Shown piece by piece: positions 1 to 6,379 of a stretch of 9,337 nt of DNA. The stretch is from Bacilli bacterium. Lineage in GTDB: Bacteria > Bacillota_I > Bacilli_A > RF39 > UBA660. The stretch is taken from assembly GCA_007116525.1 (NCBI GenBank), contig SKIH01000035.1:1-9337 (forward strand), given 5' to 3'. A model generated the notes under the pieces. It saw only the letters and a program-made list of their open reading frames with translations, did not search any database and was not told the origin of the DNA. Numbering within the stretch: position 1 is the stretch's first letter; every line of letters begins with the position of its first letter. The position numbers and the translations under genes are program-made.

Positions 1-354
1 AAATATGGTTCTGATTTTGTATTCGTTACGAAATTTCCTTATAGTGCAAGACCTTTTTATCACATGTTAGATGAGGAAGGATTAACTAGAAGTTATGACT
101 TGTTATATAAAGGAATTGAGATAACTACTGGAGCTCAAAGAGAGCACAGACCAGAAATATTAACTAAGCAAATGGAAGAAAAAGGGATTGATCCAAAATC
201 GTTAGATTTCTATGTAGACTTTTTCAGATACGGATGCCCTCCACATGGTGGATTTGGCTTTGGTATTGCAAGATTAGTTATGCAAATATTTGAAATAGAT
301 AATATTAGAGAAGCAACATTCATTTACAGAGGACCAAATAGACTTAACCCATAG
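1..354 (+). CDS. aspS: Aspartyl-tRNA synthetase, archaeal/non-discriminating type, C-terminal part (5' end outside window)
   Basis: The reading frame is open from base 1, so only the last 117 residues are present. They form the end of a class II synthetase catalytic core. RPFYHM near residue 18 matches the RPFY segment of archaeal-type AspRS, followed by a region equivalent to GAQREHR, then YGCPPHGGFGFGIARL, which is class II motif 3 with its ATP-binding Arg. The protein ends NIREATFIYRGPNRLNP, the usual AspRS/AsnRS C-terminus. The enzyme would charge tRNA-Asp, and possibly tRNA-Asn if non-discriminating, in the cytoplasm. AsnRS is a close relative, but the PPHGG context favours AspRS. The residue just before the motif 3 Arg is Ala, where Glu or Asp is usual. 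The stop is TAG, the only non-TAA stop in the window. Confidence 0.87.
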   Translation, partial: KYGSDFVFVTKFPYSARPFYHMLDEEGLTRSYDLLYKGIEITTGAQREHRPEILTKQMEEKGIDPKSLDFYVDFFRYGCPPHGGFGFGIARLVMQIFEIDNIREATFIYRGPNRLNP

Positions 355-365
355 AAAGTATGGGT
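347..365 (+). terminator. Weak terminator-like hairpin at the end of aspS
   Basis: ACCCATA (347-353) pairs with TATGGGT (359-365) around a GAAAG loop and overlaps the aspS stop codon. The tail is TAATAATTATTTATT rather than a pure T-run, so termination may be inefficient. Confidence 0.4.
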
Positions 366-377
366 AATAATTATTTA

Positions 378-406
378 TTGACTTAGTTTATACCTTGTGT
401 TAGTAT
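378..406 (+). promoter_or_regulatory. Sigma-A promoter of the PBECR4-like two-gene unit
   Basis: TTGACT (378-383), a 17-base spacer and TAGTAT (401-406), with an upstream TG at 398-399 giving an extended -10. Transcription would start near 413, leaving a leader of about 18 nt that holds the GGAGGTG ribosome binding site (420-426). An 8-base palindrome GTATATAC (403-410) overlaps the -10 and could be an operator half, though in such A+T-rich DNA it may be chance. Confidence 0.75.
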
Positions 407-430
407 ATACAGCATTAACGGAGGTGTATT

Positions 431-1291
431 ATGGCAAAAAAACATATTACAAAAGATGATGTTTATTATTCTAATAACTCGAATTGGAATAAAGATGTAA
501 ATTATCCTGGTGATGAAAATGCATTAGAAATTTTAAATAACTTAAAAATTCAATTGAAAAATTATAAAGATAATTTAATCGATAATAAATATGTTATCGA
601 AACATCTGGAGGCGAGAAAATAAATATTCAGTTTGTTAAGAAAAATATGCCTTATTTGTTAGGAGTCGATGCTAATAAAATAAAGGAAACTAATTTTTTT
701 CAAGAAAATTTAAAAATAGAGAAACTTCATGCTTATAAAGCATTAGAATTAATTACTGAAGACGTTGAATCTTCTATTAAAATTAATAAAAATTTTAACT
801 TGAACTTGCTTAATTTCAGTAGAATAAAAACTAGAACTGAAGCGTTGAATAACATTTCAAAGAAGCTAGAAAAATTAGACTTTATTATAATAGATCACAA
901 TAATGATAAACGTAAAAACGGTACGCAGTTAAAATCTAATAAAATGATTGCGATTCCATCTGATAATAATTTGAATTACGAATTCAGTCTTCTTGGTATA
1001 GTAGACAACGAAGATGAGAATTATACTGAGACAGCATTTTTAACATCCAACATTAATGGGATGGTTGAAGACCAAGTTGTTTCATTACCAATGGAATTGA
1101 CTATTGAAAAAGATATATATACACCGGTTAAAACACTTAGTTTAACAAAGCCTGCTATGAAAAAAAGGTTAAAAGAATGTAGAGATACATTATCGAATTA
1201 TAATGTTCACATAGACACCACTGAGATGACTATGAGACTGTTAGAAGATTGTATGGGAGAGGAAGAAAATGAAAAAAGAAAATCAAAATAA
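431..1291 (+). CDS. Putative PBECR4-like nuclease-domain protein
   Basis: This is a 286-residue soluble protein with no signal peptide or membrane segment. I do not recognise it with certainty. Residues 31-210 resemble the PBECR4 domain (phage Barnase-EndoU-ColicinE5/D-RelE-like nuclease 4). An N-terminal helix and strand lead to FVKKNMPYLLGVD (68-80), which parallels the family's F-K-x-N-F-x-HLLGL signature with Tyr in place of His. An amphipathic stretch NFSRIKTRTEALNNISKKLEKL (128-149) is followed by several beta strands. Family members are predicted RNases, typically found in phages and mobile elements. Translation starts at an ATG with a strong GGAGGTG four bases upstream. The last 23 bases overlap the next gene, which suggests translational coupling. 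The C-terminus is highly charged. If the family match fails, it should be called hypothetical. Confidence 0.8.
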   Translation: MAKKHITKDDVYYSNNSNWNKDVNYPGDENALEILNNLKIQLKNYKDNLIDNKYVIETSGGEKINIQFVKKNMPYLLGVDANKIKETNFFQENLKIEKLHAYKALELITEDVESSIKINKNFNLNLLNFSRIKTRTEALNNISKKLEKLDFIIIDHNNDKRKNGTQLKSNKMIAIPSDNNLNYEFSLLGIVDNEDENYTETAFLTSNINGMVEDQVVSLPMELTIEKDIYTPVKTLSLTKPAMKKRLKECRDTLSNYNVHIDTTEMTMRLLEDCMGEEENEKRKSK

Positions 1292-1703
1292 AAACTTTAT
1301 GAAAGTTGATAAGAGAGAAGACGATCTTTTTGTAAATCAAAAAATAAGTAATGAACGTAAAAGTTTAGAATTAAGTTCTTGTTTTTTACAAGGAGAAATA
1401 ACAATATCAACACCAGGAAATGTGGTTTTAAATAATTGTGCTTTTGAAGCTTTTTCAGAAGTTGTAATTACAGGTAGTGAAATCGAGTTAAACAACATAG
1501 TAGTTGTTGTGTCTGATAAATATGATAATGTTTATATGAGTAAAGACAGCGAACACGAATACATTTTAGTTCACTTGAATGGCGAGGCTGCTAAAATCAC
1601 TAATGCAAAAGGAAAAATATTGCTTGAAACTAGTAATCTTGATCAATTGATTGATGAAGGAAAAGAAAACGTAACACAACTTGATGGCATGAAAGTGAGA
1701 TAA
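1269..1703 (+). CDS. Hypothetical protein with short beta-helix-like repeat, coupled to the PBECR4-like gene
   Basis: This 144-residue protein is not recognised. Its ATG lies inside the end of the preceding gene, in another frame, behind GGGAGAGGA (1255-1263), so it is probably translated by coupling. The middle shows three register-matched strands spaced 19-20 residues apart: LELSSCFL (33-40), VVLNNCAF (52-59) and IELNNIVV (72-79). This looks like successive coils of a small right-handed parallel beta-helix or related beta-solenoid. The N-terminus is charged and probably disordered, and there is no signal peptide. A terminator overlaps the stop codon, so the two genes form a closed unit. A partner or immunity role for the upstream protein is only a guess from position. 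Confidence 0.82.
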   Translation: MKKENQNKNFMKVDKREDDLFVNQKISNERKSLELSSCFLQGEITISTPGNVVLNNCAFEAFSEVVITGSEIELNNIVVVVSDKYDNVYMSKDSEHEYILVHLNGEAAKITNAKGKILLETSNLDQLIDEGKENVTQLDGMKVR

Positions 1704-1722
1704 AGAGCATGAGCTCTTTTTT
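1702..1722 (+). terminator. Intrinsic terminator of the two-gene unit
   Basis: AAAGAGC (1702-1708) pairs with GCTCTTT (1713-1719) around an ATGA loop and runs into a T-tract to 1722. It begins inside the stop codon of the 144-residue gene. Confidence 0.85.
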
Positions 1723-1723
1723 C

Positions 1724-1752
1724 TTGCTATAAAGTAATAATTTTTATATAAT
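1724..1752 (+). promoter_or_regulatory. Promoter of the ttcA-like gene
   Basis: TTGCTA (1724-1729), a 17-base spacer and a perfect TATAAT (1747-1752). The predicted start near 1759 falls on the first base of the ribosome binding site GGTGAT (1759-1764), so the leader would be under 10 nt. Confidence 0.65.
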
Positions 1753-1767
1753 TGTTGTGGTGATAAA

Positions 1768-2574
1768 ATGGAATATAGAAAAATTGAAAAAAGTATTATA
1801 AAAAAATATAGAAAAGAAATATTCAGTAAATTTATACGAGCTGTATACGACTATGAGTTGATCCAAGATAAAGACGTTATTGCTGTTTGTATTAGTGGTG
1901 GCAAGGATTCTTTTTTGCTTGCTAAAGTTTTAGAAGAATTTCAAAGACATGGTAGAATAAATTTCAAGTTGAAGTTTATATCTATGAATCCAGGATATAA
2001 TGATGCTAATTTAGAGAAGATAAAAGAGAATGCGAAAAGATTAAATATCGATTTAGAAATTTTTGAAACTGATATTTTTGAAATAGTTGAAAAAAATGCA
2101 GAAGGGGAACCATGTTATTTATGCGCTAAGATGAGAAGAGGCTACTTATATAACAAAGCAAGCGAACTAGGTTGCAACAAAATAGCGCTCGGACATCATT
2201 TTGATGATGTTATTGAGACTACTATGTTAAACATTTTATATAGTGGTACTTATAAAACGATGTTACCGAAATTGAAAAGTGATAATTTTGAGGGAATAGA
2301 ACTTATTAGACCTCTTTACAATATCGATGAGAAACATATAAAAGCATGGGTTAACTATAATGATCTTTCTTTTATCAATTGTGGTTGTCCACTAGCATGT
2401 TCGATAAATGATAGTAAACGAGTTAAAGTAAAAGAAATGATCGAAAATTTGCAAAAAGAAAATCAATATATTCGTAAAAATATATTTGCAAGTGCGTTTA
2501 ATGTTAACCTTGATAACGTAATTGGGTATAGTAAAAACAACAAAAAAACATCTTATATTGATGAGTACAATTAA
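1768..2574 (+). CDS. ttcA: TtcA-family PP-loop tRNA thiolation protein
   Basis: TtcA-type enzymes adenylate a tRNA base and replace its oxygen with sulfur using a Cys-ligated [4Fe-4S] cluster; the E. coli member makes 2-thiocytidine 32. This 268-residue protein has the full set of marks. The ATP pyrophosphatase P-loop SGGKDS is at 43-48, a CYLC pair at 116-119, GHHFDDVIET at 142-151 (the GH-DD segment of the family), and a further Cys cluster CGCPLAC at 205-211 that can supply the third cluster ligand. Length is slightly under that of E. coli TtcA. The ATG follows GGTGAT by three bases. The exact nucleoside target cannot be read from sequence, and related PP-loop thiolases such as the TtuA group are possible alternatives. 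No terminator is visible after the stop, so transcripts may run into the RNA gene. Confidence 0.85.
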   Translation: MEYRKIEKSIIKKYRKEIFSKFIRAVYDYELIQDKDVIAVCISGGKDSFLLAKVLEEFQRHGRINFKLKFISMNPGYNDANLEKIKENAKRLNIDLEIFETDIFEIVEKNAEGEPCYLCAKMRRGYLYNKASELGCNKIALGHHFDDVIETTMLNILYSGTYKTMLPKLKSDNFEGIELIRPLYNIDEKHIKAWVNYNDLSFINCGCPLACSINDSKRVKVKEMIENLQKENQYIRKNIFASAFNVNLDNVIGYSKNNKKTSYIDEYN

Positions 2575-2575
2575 A

Positions 2576-2604
2576 TTGACTATAAAAATCTTAAATGATA
2601 TAAT
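2576..2604 (+). promoter_or_regulatory. Near-consensus promoter of the structured RNA
   Basis: TTGACT (2576-2581), exactly 17 bases, and TATAAT (2599-2604) with an extended TG at 2596-2597. It is the best promoter match in the window. It predicts a start at A2611, the base where the folded RNA begins. Confidence 0.88.
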
Positions 2605-2610
2605 TAAAAT

Positions 2611-2783
2611 ACCCTAGATGAGATGGTGTTTGCAAATGAAAATCTCTATTTTTAAGCGATTGGGAATCTAATTTGCGGATGTGTTGAATACTTATTTTTA
2701 GAATAAGGATCCTAATTCTGCATTGTGATGCCCACCTGGGTGATCAGGTTTATCGTTTAGCGACACTTCTGTCTAGGTTTTTT
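2611..2783 (+). ncRNA. ssrS: Structured RNA of about 170 nt, candidate 6S RNA (or leader of the next gene)
   Basis: No substantial ORF lies here. The predicted transcript starts at 2611 and ends in a T-run (2778-2783). Its ends form a long closing helix: CCTAGA (2613-2618) with TCTAGG (2772-2777), AGA (2621-2623) with TCT (2768-2770), GGTGT (2625-2629) with ACACT (2763-2767), and GC (2632-2633) with GC (2760-2761). Inside are a distal arm, TGCGGA (2674-2679) with TCTGCA (2717-2722), capped by the hairpin CTTATT/AATAAG (2691-2707), and a side hairpin CCTG/CAGG (2735-2748). A rod with closing stem, large central bubble and terminal arm of this length fits 6S RNA, which binds the sigma-A RNA polymerase holoenzyme. 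The GAGATGNTGTTTGC/GCGACAC flanks recall the 6S closing stem. SRP RNA is unlikely because its conserved GGAAG-type apical loop is absent. A cis-regulatory leader remains possible. Confidence 0.65.
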
Positions 2784-2796
2784 GTTTGGAGAAAAT

Positions 2797-3330
2797 ATGA
2801 AAGCAATTGAAAAAGAACTTTTAAAACAAATTGATAATGTTAGTGGCAAAGTAATACTAGTAGGTATTTCTTTTGATGCTTTTATAAAAAAAATAGAAAA
2901 AAGTAAAAAAATCAAAACTGTAGATTTGTTAAATTCAATAAAAATATCTGATAAAGATAATAAAAATAATAAAGATAAGTCTGTCGATATTCCTTTGAAA
3001 AAAATGAGGAAAATATATAAAAATAAAAATATAGACTACATTTTTATAGATTACAATCACATTAGTAAGTATTTGAAAGACTTTGTTAGTCATAGTATAT
3101 TTATAAATAAAAAAACAATATACATTGTTTTTAAAAGCAATATTGAAGCGTCATATGTTAAAAGATTATATGAAAATTATGGTTGTAAAACTAATTTGGA
3201 AAAAATTGGAAGAAGTCATTTATTAACTATTGATACTAATAATGTTAAGACTAATAAATTTAAAGACTCAGTGTTAAAAATAAGTGTTAAAACAGAAAAA
3301 ATTTTAGATTTGATAGAAAAGTATATTTAA
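2797..3330 (+). CDS. Hypothetical protein with degenerate Rossmann-like layout
   Basis: This 178-residue basic, Lys- and Asn-rich protein is not recognised. I chose the ATG at 2797 because GGAG (2788-2791) sits five bases upstream; an in-frame TTG at 2782 lies in the T-run of the preceding RNA and lacks a binding site. Hydrophobic strands alternate with helices: VILVGIS near residue 20, IDYIFIDYN near 80, KTIYIVFKS near 105 and LLTID near 145. This order, together with VKRLYENYGCKT between the last two strands, recalls a class I methyltransferase fold, but the glycine-rich SAM-binding motif is missing, so activity is doubtful. A low-complexity DKDNKNNKDKS linker (about residues 47-57) breaks the N-terminal part. 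There is no separate promoter: expression depends on reading through the RNA upstream. A terminator follows immediately. Confidence 0.75.
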   Translation: MKAIEKELLKQIDNVSGKVILVGISFDAFIKKIEKSKKIKTVDLLNSIKISDKDNKNNKDKSVDIPLKKMRKIYKNKNIDYIFIDYNHISKYLKDFVSHSIFINKKTIYIVFKSNIEASYVKRLYENYGCKTNLEKIGRSHLLTIDTNNVKTNKFKDSVLKISVKTEKILDLIEKYI

Positions 3331-3351
3331 AGCCCTTGTAGGGCTTTTTTT
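3329..3351 (+). terminator. Intrinsic terminator before smc
   Basis: AAAGCCCT (3329-3336) pairs with AGGGCTTT (3340-3347) around a three-base TGT loop, followed by T's to 3351. It starts at the stop codon of the hypothetical gene. Confidence 0.9.
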
Positions 3352-3352
3352 A

Positions 3353-3381
3353 TTGTTTCTAAAAGGTTTATATAGTATAAT
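3353..3381 (+). promoter_or_regulatory. smc promoter
   Basis: TTGTTT (3353-3358), a 17-base spacer and TATAAT (3376-3381), directly after the terminator T-run. A second TATAAT at 3385-3390 could serve as an alternative -10. The ribosome binding site AGGTGAT (3398-3404) lies five bases before the smc ATG. Confidence 0.7.
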
Positions 3382-3409
3382 TATTATAATAGTTTGCAGG
3401 TGATTTAAT

Positions 3410-6364
3410 ATGTATTTAAAAGAAATTAAAGCTAGTGGATTCAAATCCTTTGCTGATAATACTAAAATTGAATTAAATAATGGTATTACAGGGGTTGTTG
3501 GTCCTAATGGTAGTGGTAAATCAAATATTGTGGATGCTGTCCGTTGGGTTTTAGGAGAACAATCTGTTAAGTCATTAAGAGGTTCTGATAACATGACTAA
3601 TGTTATTTTTTCTGGTTCCTCAAATAGAAATCCTGCTAATATAGCAACTATAACTTTAATTTTTGATAATAAAGATAAATATTTACCACTTGATTATAAC
3701 GAAGTTTCTATTAAAAGAGTTTTATATAAAGATAGTACTAACGAATATTATATTAATAATCAAAAGTCTAGATTAAAAGATATTACAAATTTATTTTTAG
3801 ATACTGGTATTTCAAAAGAAAGTTTAAATATAATAAGCCAAGGTAAAATAGAGGATATTATAAGCAGTAAAGCGGATGATAGAAGAGTTGTAATCGAAGA
3901 GGCAGCAGGTGTTTTAAAATATAAGAAGAGAAAAGAAGAAGCCTTAAGAAAACTTGAGAAAACACATGATAACATTTTAAGAGTAAACGATATTTTAGAT
4001 GAAGTTAAAAGGCAAGTTGAACCACTTAAAACGCAAAGAGATAAGGCAGTAAAATATATAACTTTAAAAGATGAACTTAGTAACATCGAAGTTGCGTTAA
4101 TAACAAAAGAAATAACTACATTGAATGAAAGGTATCAGGAGTTAAAAAAAGATATCGAGGTTTGTAATGAAGATGTTACAAAAATAAGTACTAAAAGTAG
4201 AAGTGATGAAGCTAAAGTAGAAGAATTTCAATCTAAAATATTGGAAGCAGAAAAGGAAATTTCTACTTTGAATAATTTATTAGTTAAATTAACTAAGGAA
4301 AAGGAAGAGACTAATAGTAGAAAAAAGATTATATTAGAGAGACAAAAATACGAAGTGGATGATGCTAAATATCATGACAATCTAGTTTCACTTAAAGAAT
4401 CTAAATATAAGTACATTAATGAAATTAATAATTTAGAAACAAAGGAAGAAAGTCTTGAAAGTGATGTTAATGAATGTGTTTTAAAAATTAAAAATATCGA
4501 GAATGAAATTCTTGAGTTGAGTAAAAAAAGAAGCAATTTAGAAAAAGAACTTAAAACTACTTCATTTAATGAAATGAGAATGAAAAATCTTGTAAAATCA
4601 TTAAAAGAATCAATTGAAGAAAACCAATCGCTTCCTAATGCTGTTAAAAACATTATAAATAACCCTAAATTAACTGGTGTACATGGAACTATCGGACAAC
4701 TTGTAGAAGTTGAAAGAGACTATGCTAAAGCAATATCAACAGCACTTTCATATGCTAGTAATTTCTTAGTAGTAGATAATGAAAACATTGCTAAGGAGTC
4801 AATTAATTACTTAAAGTCAAATAAACTAGGTCAAGCATCTTTCTTTCCACTTAATATAATTAAACCAAGAAGTGTAGATATAAATATATTAAATGAAATA
4901 AGAAACGAAGAGGGGTTTGTTGATGTTGCAAGTAACTTAGTAACATATGATCCTAAATATGAAAATATTATAAAAAATCAACTTGCAACAGTAGTTATAT
5001 CAAAAGATATAGATTCAGCTAATAAAATTAGTAGAAAAACCAACAATAGAGTTAAAGTTGTAACTCTTGATGGTGATGTTGTTCATGTTGGTGGTTCTAT
5101 TACTGGAGGTTCTAAGAAAAAAGAAAGAAATATTATAGCGGACAAATATGAACTTGAATTAACTTTATATAAATTAAAAGACGCAGATATTGAAGTTAAA
5201 AAGCTAGAAGAAGATATTAATGAAATAGATTATAATATTAAAAGTTTAGAAGACTCAATGTACTTAAAAACAAAAGAAAAAGTTAGTGCGGAACAAAAGT
5301 ATTTAGAATTTCATAATTTAATTAATCAATATAATGATAAATTAGATTCAGTCGAAAAAGAGATCGAAGGTATAAATAATATTTTAAATAAAACCTTATC
5401 TGATGAAGAAGAAGAAGTGTTGAAGTTATTTTACGATAAGGAAAAAGAATATAATGAATGTGTAACCAACTTGGAAAATTTAGAAAATAAAAAATCAAAA
5501 GTTAAAGACGAATTAGACTTATATAATTTAAGTTTGAAGAAGGAAAATTCAAATTATATTGAAATATCTAAAAAGCTTAAAGCAAGTGAAATCGAGTTAA
5601 ATAGAGTAGATGTTAAATTAGACACACTTTTAAATAATTTATCTGAGACATATTCTATGACGTATGATTATGCTTGTAAGAATTATCATTTAGATATGGA
5701 AATAACGGAAGCTAGAAAAAGAGTTTCTTCACTAAAAACACAAATTAAAGATTTAGGTGATGTTAATGTTAACGCTAAAGAAGAGTTTGAAAAGGTCAGT
5801 GAACGAAAAGACTTTTTGGAAAATCAAATAGAAGATTTAAACAATGCTGAAAATACTTTGATAGAAATAATTAACAAAATGGATAATGTTATGAAAAAAG
5901 AATTTGAAAAAACATTTAATGTTGTTAATGAAAACTTTCAATCAGTATTTAAAGAGCTATTTAAAGGCGGCAATGCTTACTTGGAGTTAACGGATAAGAG
6001 TAATATGTTAGAGACTGGAATAAACATTGTAGCGTCACCACCGGGCAAGAAACTGTCTAGTATTTCATTATTATCTGGTGGTGAGAAAACGTTAACTGCA
6101 ATCAGTTTACTTTTTGCGATACTAAAATCAAGACCAGTTCCTTTTTGTATATTAGACGAAGTTGAAGCAGCACTCGATGAAGTAAACGTATCTTCGTTTG
6201 GTGAATTCTTAACTAAGTTTAAAAAAGATACTCAATTCATATTGATTACTCATAAGAAAAAGACAATGGAATTTGCAGACACCTTGTATGGAATCACTAT
6301 GCAAGAGTCGGGTGTTAGTAAATTAGTTAGTGTAAAGTTAGAGGAAATGAAAAAAGACATTTAA
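3410..6364 (+). CDS. smc: Chromosome segregation ATPase SMC, short-armed
   Basis: SMC dimerises through its hinge and, with ScpA and ScpB, forms the condensin that organises and resolves the chromosome. The N-terminal head has GFKSFA (10-15), Walker A GPNGSGKS (31-38), the R-loop region VRWVLGEQSVKSLRG (44-58) and the Q-loop Gln144. Coiled coil runs from about 170 to 415. The hinge spans about 420-570 and ends in the glycine motif GGSITGGS (561-568). The returning coil extends to about 845. The C-terminal head carries the ABC signature LLSGGEK (887-893), Walker B ILDE (914-917), the D-loop Asp923 and the switch His948. All catalytic residues are intact. At 984 residues it is about 200 shorter than B. 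subtilis SMC; the loss lies in the arms, as in mycoplasma P115-type SMCs. ftsY, commonly next to smc, is absent here. Its last codons lie inside a terminator shared with the opposite gene. Confidence 0.98.
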   Translation: MYLKEIKASGFKSFADNTKIELNNGITGVVGPNGSGKSNIVDAVRWVLGEQSVKSLRGSDNMTNVIFSGSSNRNPANIATITLIFDNKDKYLPLDYNEVSIKRVLYKDSTNEYYINNQKSRLKDITNLFLDTGISKESLNIISQGKIEDIISSKADDRRVVIEEAAGVLKYKKRKEEALRKLEKTHDNILRVNDILDEVKRQVEPLKTQRDKAVKYITLKDELSNIEVALITKEITTLNERYQELKKDIEVCNEDVTKISTKSRSDEAKVEEFQSKILEAEKEISTLNNLLVKLTKEKEETNSRKKIILERQKYEVDDAKYHDNLVSLKESKYKYINEINNLETKEESLESDVNECVLKIKNIENEILELSKKRSNLEKELKTTSFNEMRMKNLVKSLKESIEENQSLPNAVKNIINNPKLTGVHGTIGQLVEVERDYAKAISTALSYASNFLVVDNENIAKESINYLKSNKLGQASFFPLNIIKPRSVDINILNEIRNEEGFVDVASNLVTYDPKYENIIKNQLATVVISKDIDSANKISRKTNNRVKVVTLDGDVVHVGGSITGGSKKKERNIIADKYELELTLYKLKDADIEVKKLEEDINEIDYNIKSLEDSMYLKTKEKVSAEQKYLEFHNLINQYNDKLDSVEKEIEGINNILNKTLSDEEEEVLKLFYDKEKEYNECVTNLENLENKKSKVKDELDLYNLSLKKENSNYIEISKKLKASEIELNRVDVKLDTLLNNLSETYSMTYDYACKNYHLDMEITEARKRVSSLKTQIKDLGDVNVNAKEEFEKVSERKDFLENQIEDLNNAENTLIEIINKMDNVMKKEFEKTFNVVNENFQSVFKELFKGGNAYLELTDKSNMLETGINIVASPPGKKLSSISLLSGGEKTLTAISLLFAILKSRPVPFCILDEVEAALDEVNVSSFGEFLTKFKKDTQFILITHKKKTMEFADTLYGITMQESGVSKLVSVKLEEMKKDI

Positions 6365-6379
6365 AAAATGTCTTTTTTT
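6350..6379. terminator. Bidirectional terminator shared by smc and the ATP-grasp gene
   Basis: A 13-base perfect inverted repeat (6350-6362 with 6366-6378) has a three-base loop, an A-tract on one side and a T-tract on the other, so it can terminate transcripts from both strands. Both stop codons fall within it: smc TAA at 6362-6364 and the minus-strand stop at 6361-6363. Confidence 0.88.

Noticed and set aside
2636..2671. Possible 11-residue leader peptide (MKISIFKRLGI) inside the structured RNA, with GGTG seven bases upstream
   Set aside because: The binding site is weak and lies in the closing helix of the RNA, the peptide has no run of a regulatory amino acid, and so short an ORF is expected by chance.
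2728..2762. Signal recognition particle RNA, suggested by the GATCAGG string
   Set aside because: The conserved GGAAG-type tetraloop and asymmetric loop of SRP RNA are not present around it.
2782..2796. Upstream TTG start adding five residues to the 178-residue hypothetical protein
   Set aside because: The TTG lies in the terminator T-run with no ribosome binding site, while the ATG at 2797 has GGAG at good spacing.
2881..2975. Poly-A tracts and near-repeats of AAAGATAATAAAAA in the hypothetical gene, considered as a slippage or phase-variable tract
   Set aside because: The runs are at most eight bases and the repeats irregular, as expected for Lys/Asn-rich coding in A+T-rich DNA; the frame is intact.
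3304..3594. Minus-strand open frame over the start of smc
   Set aside because: It is antisense to the SMC Walker A region, spans the terminator and promoter, and its translation resembles no known protein.
3760..4653. Two further minus-strand open frames inside smc (3760-4086 and 4372-4653)
   Set aside because: They are Ser/Leu/Phe-rich antisense shadows of Lys/Glu-rich coiled-coil coding sequence.
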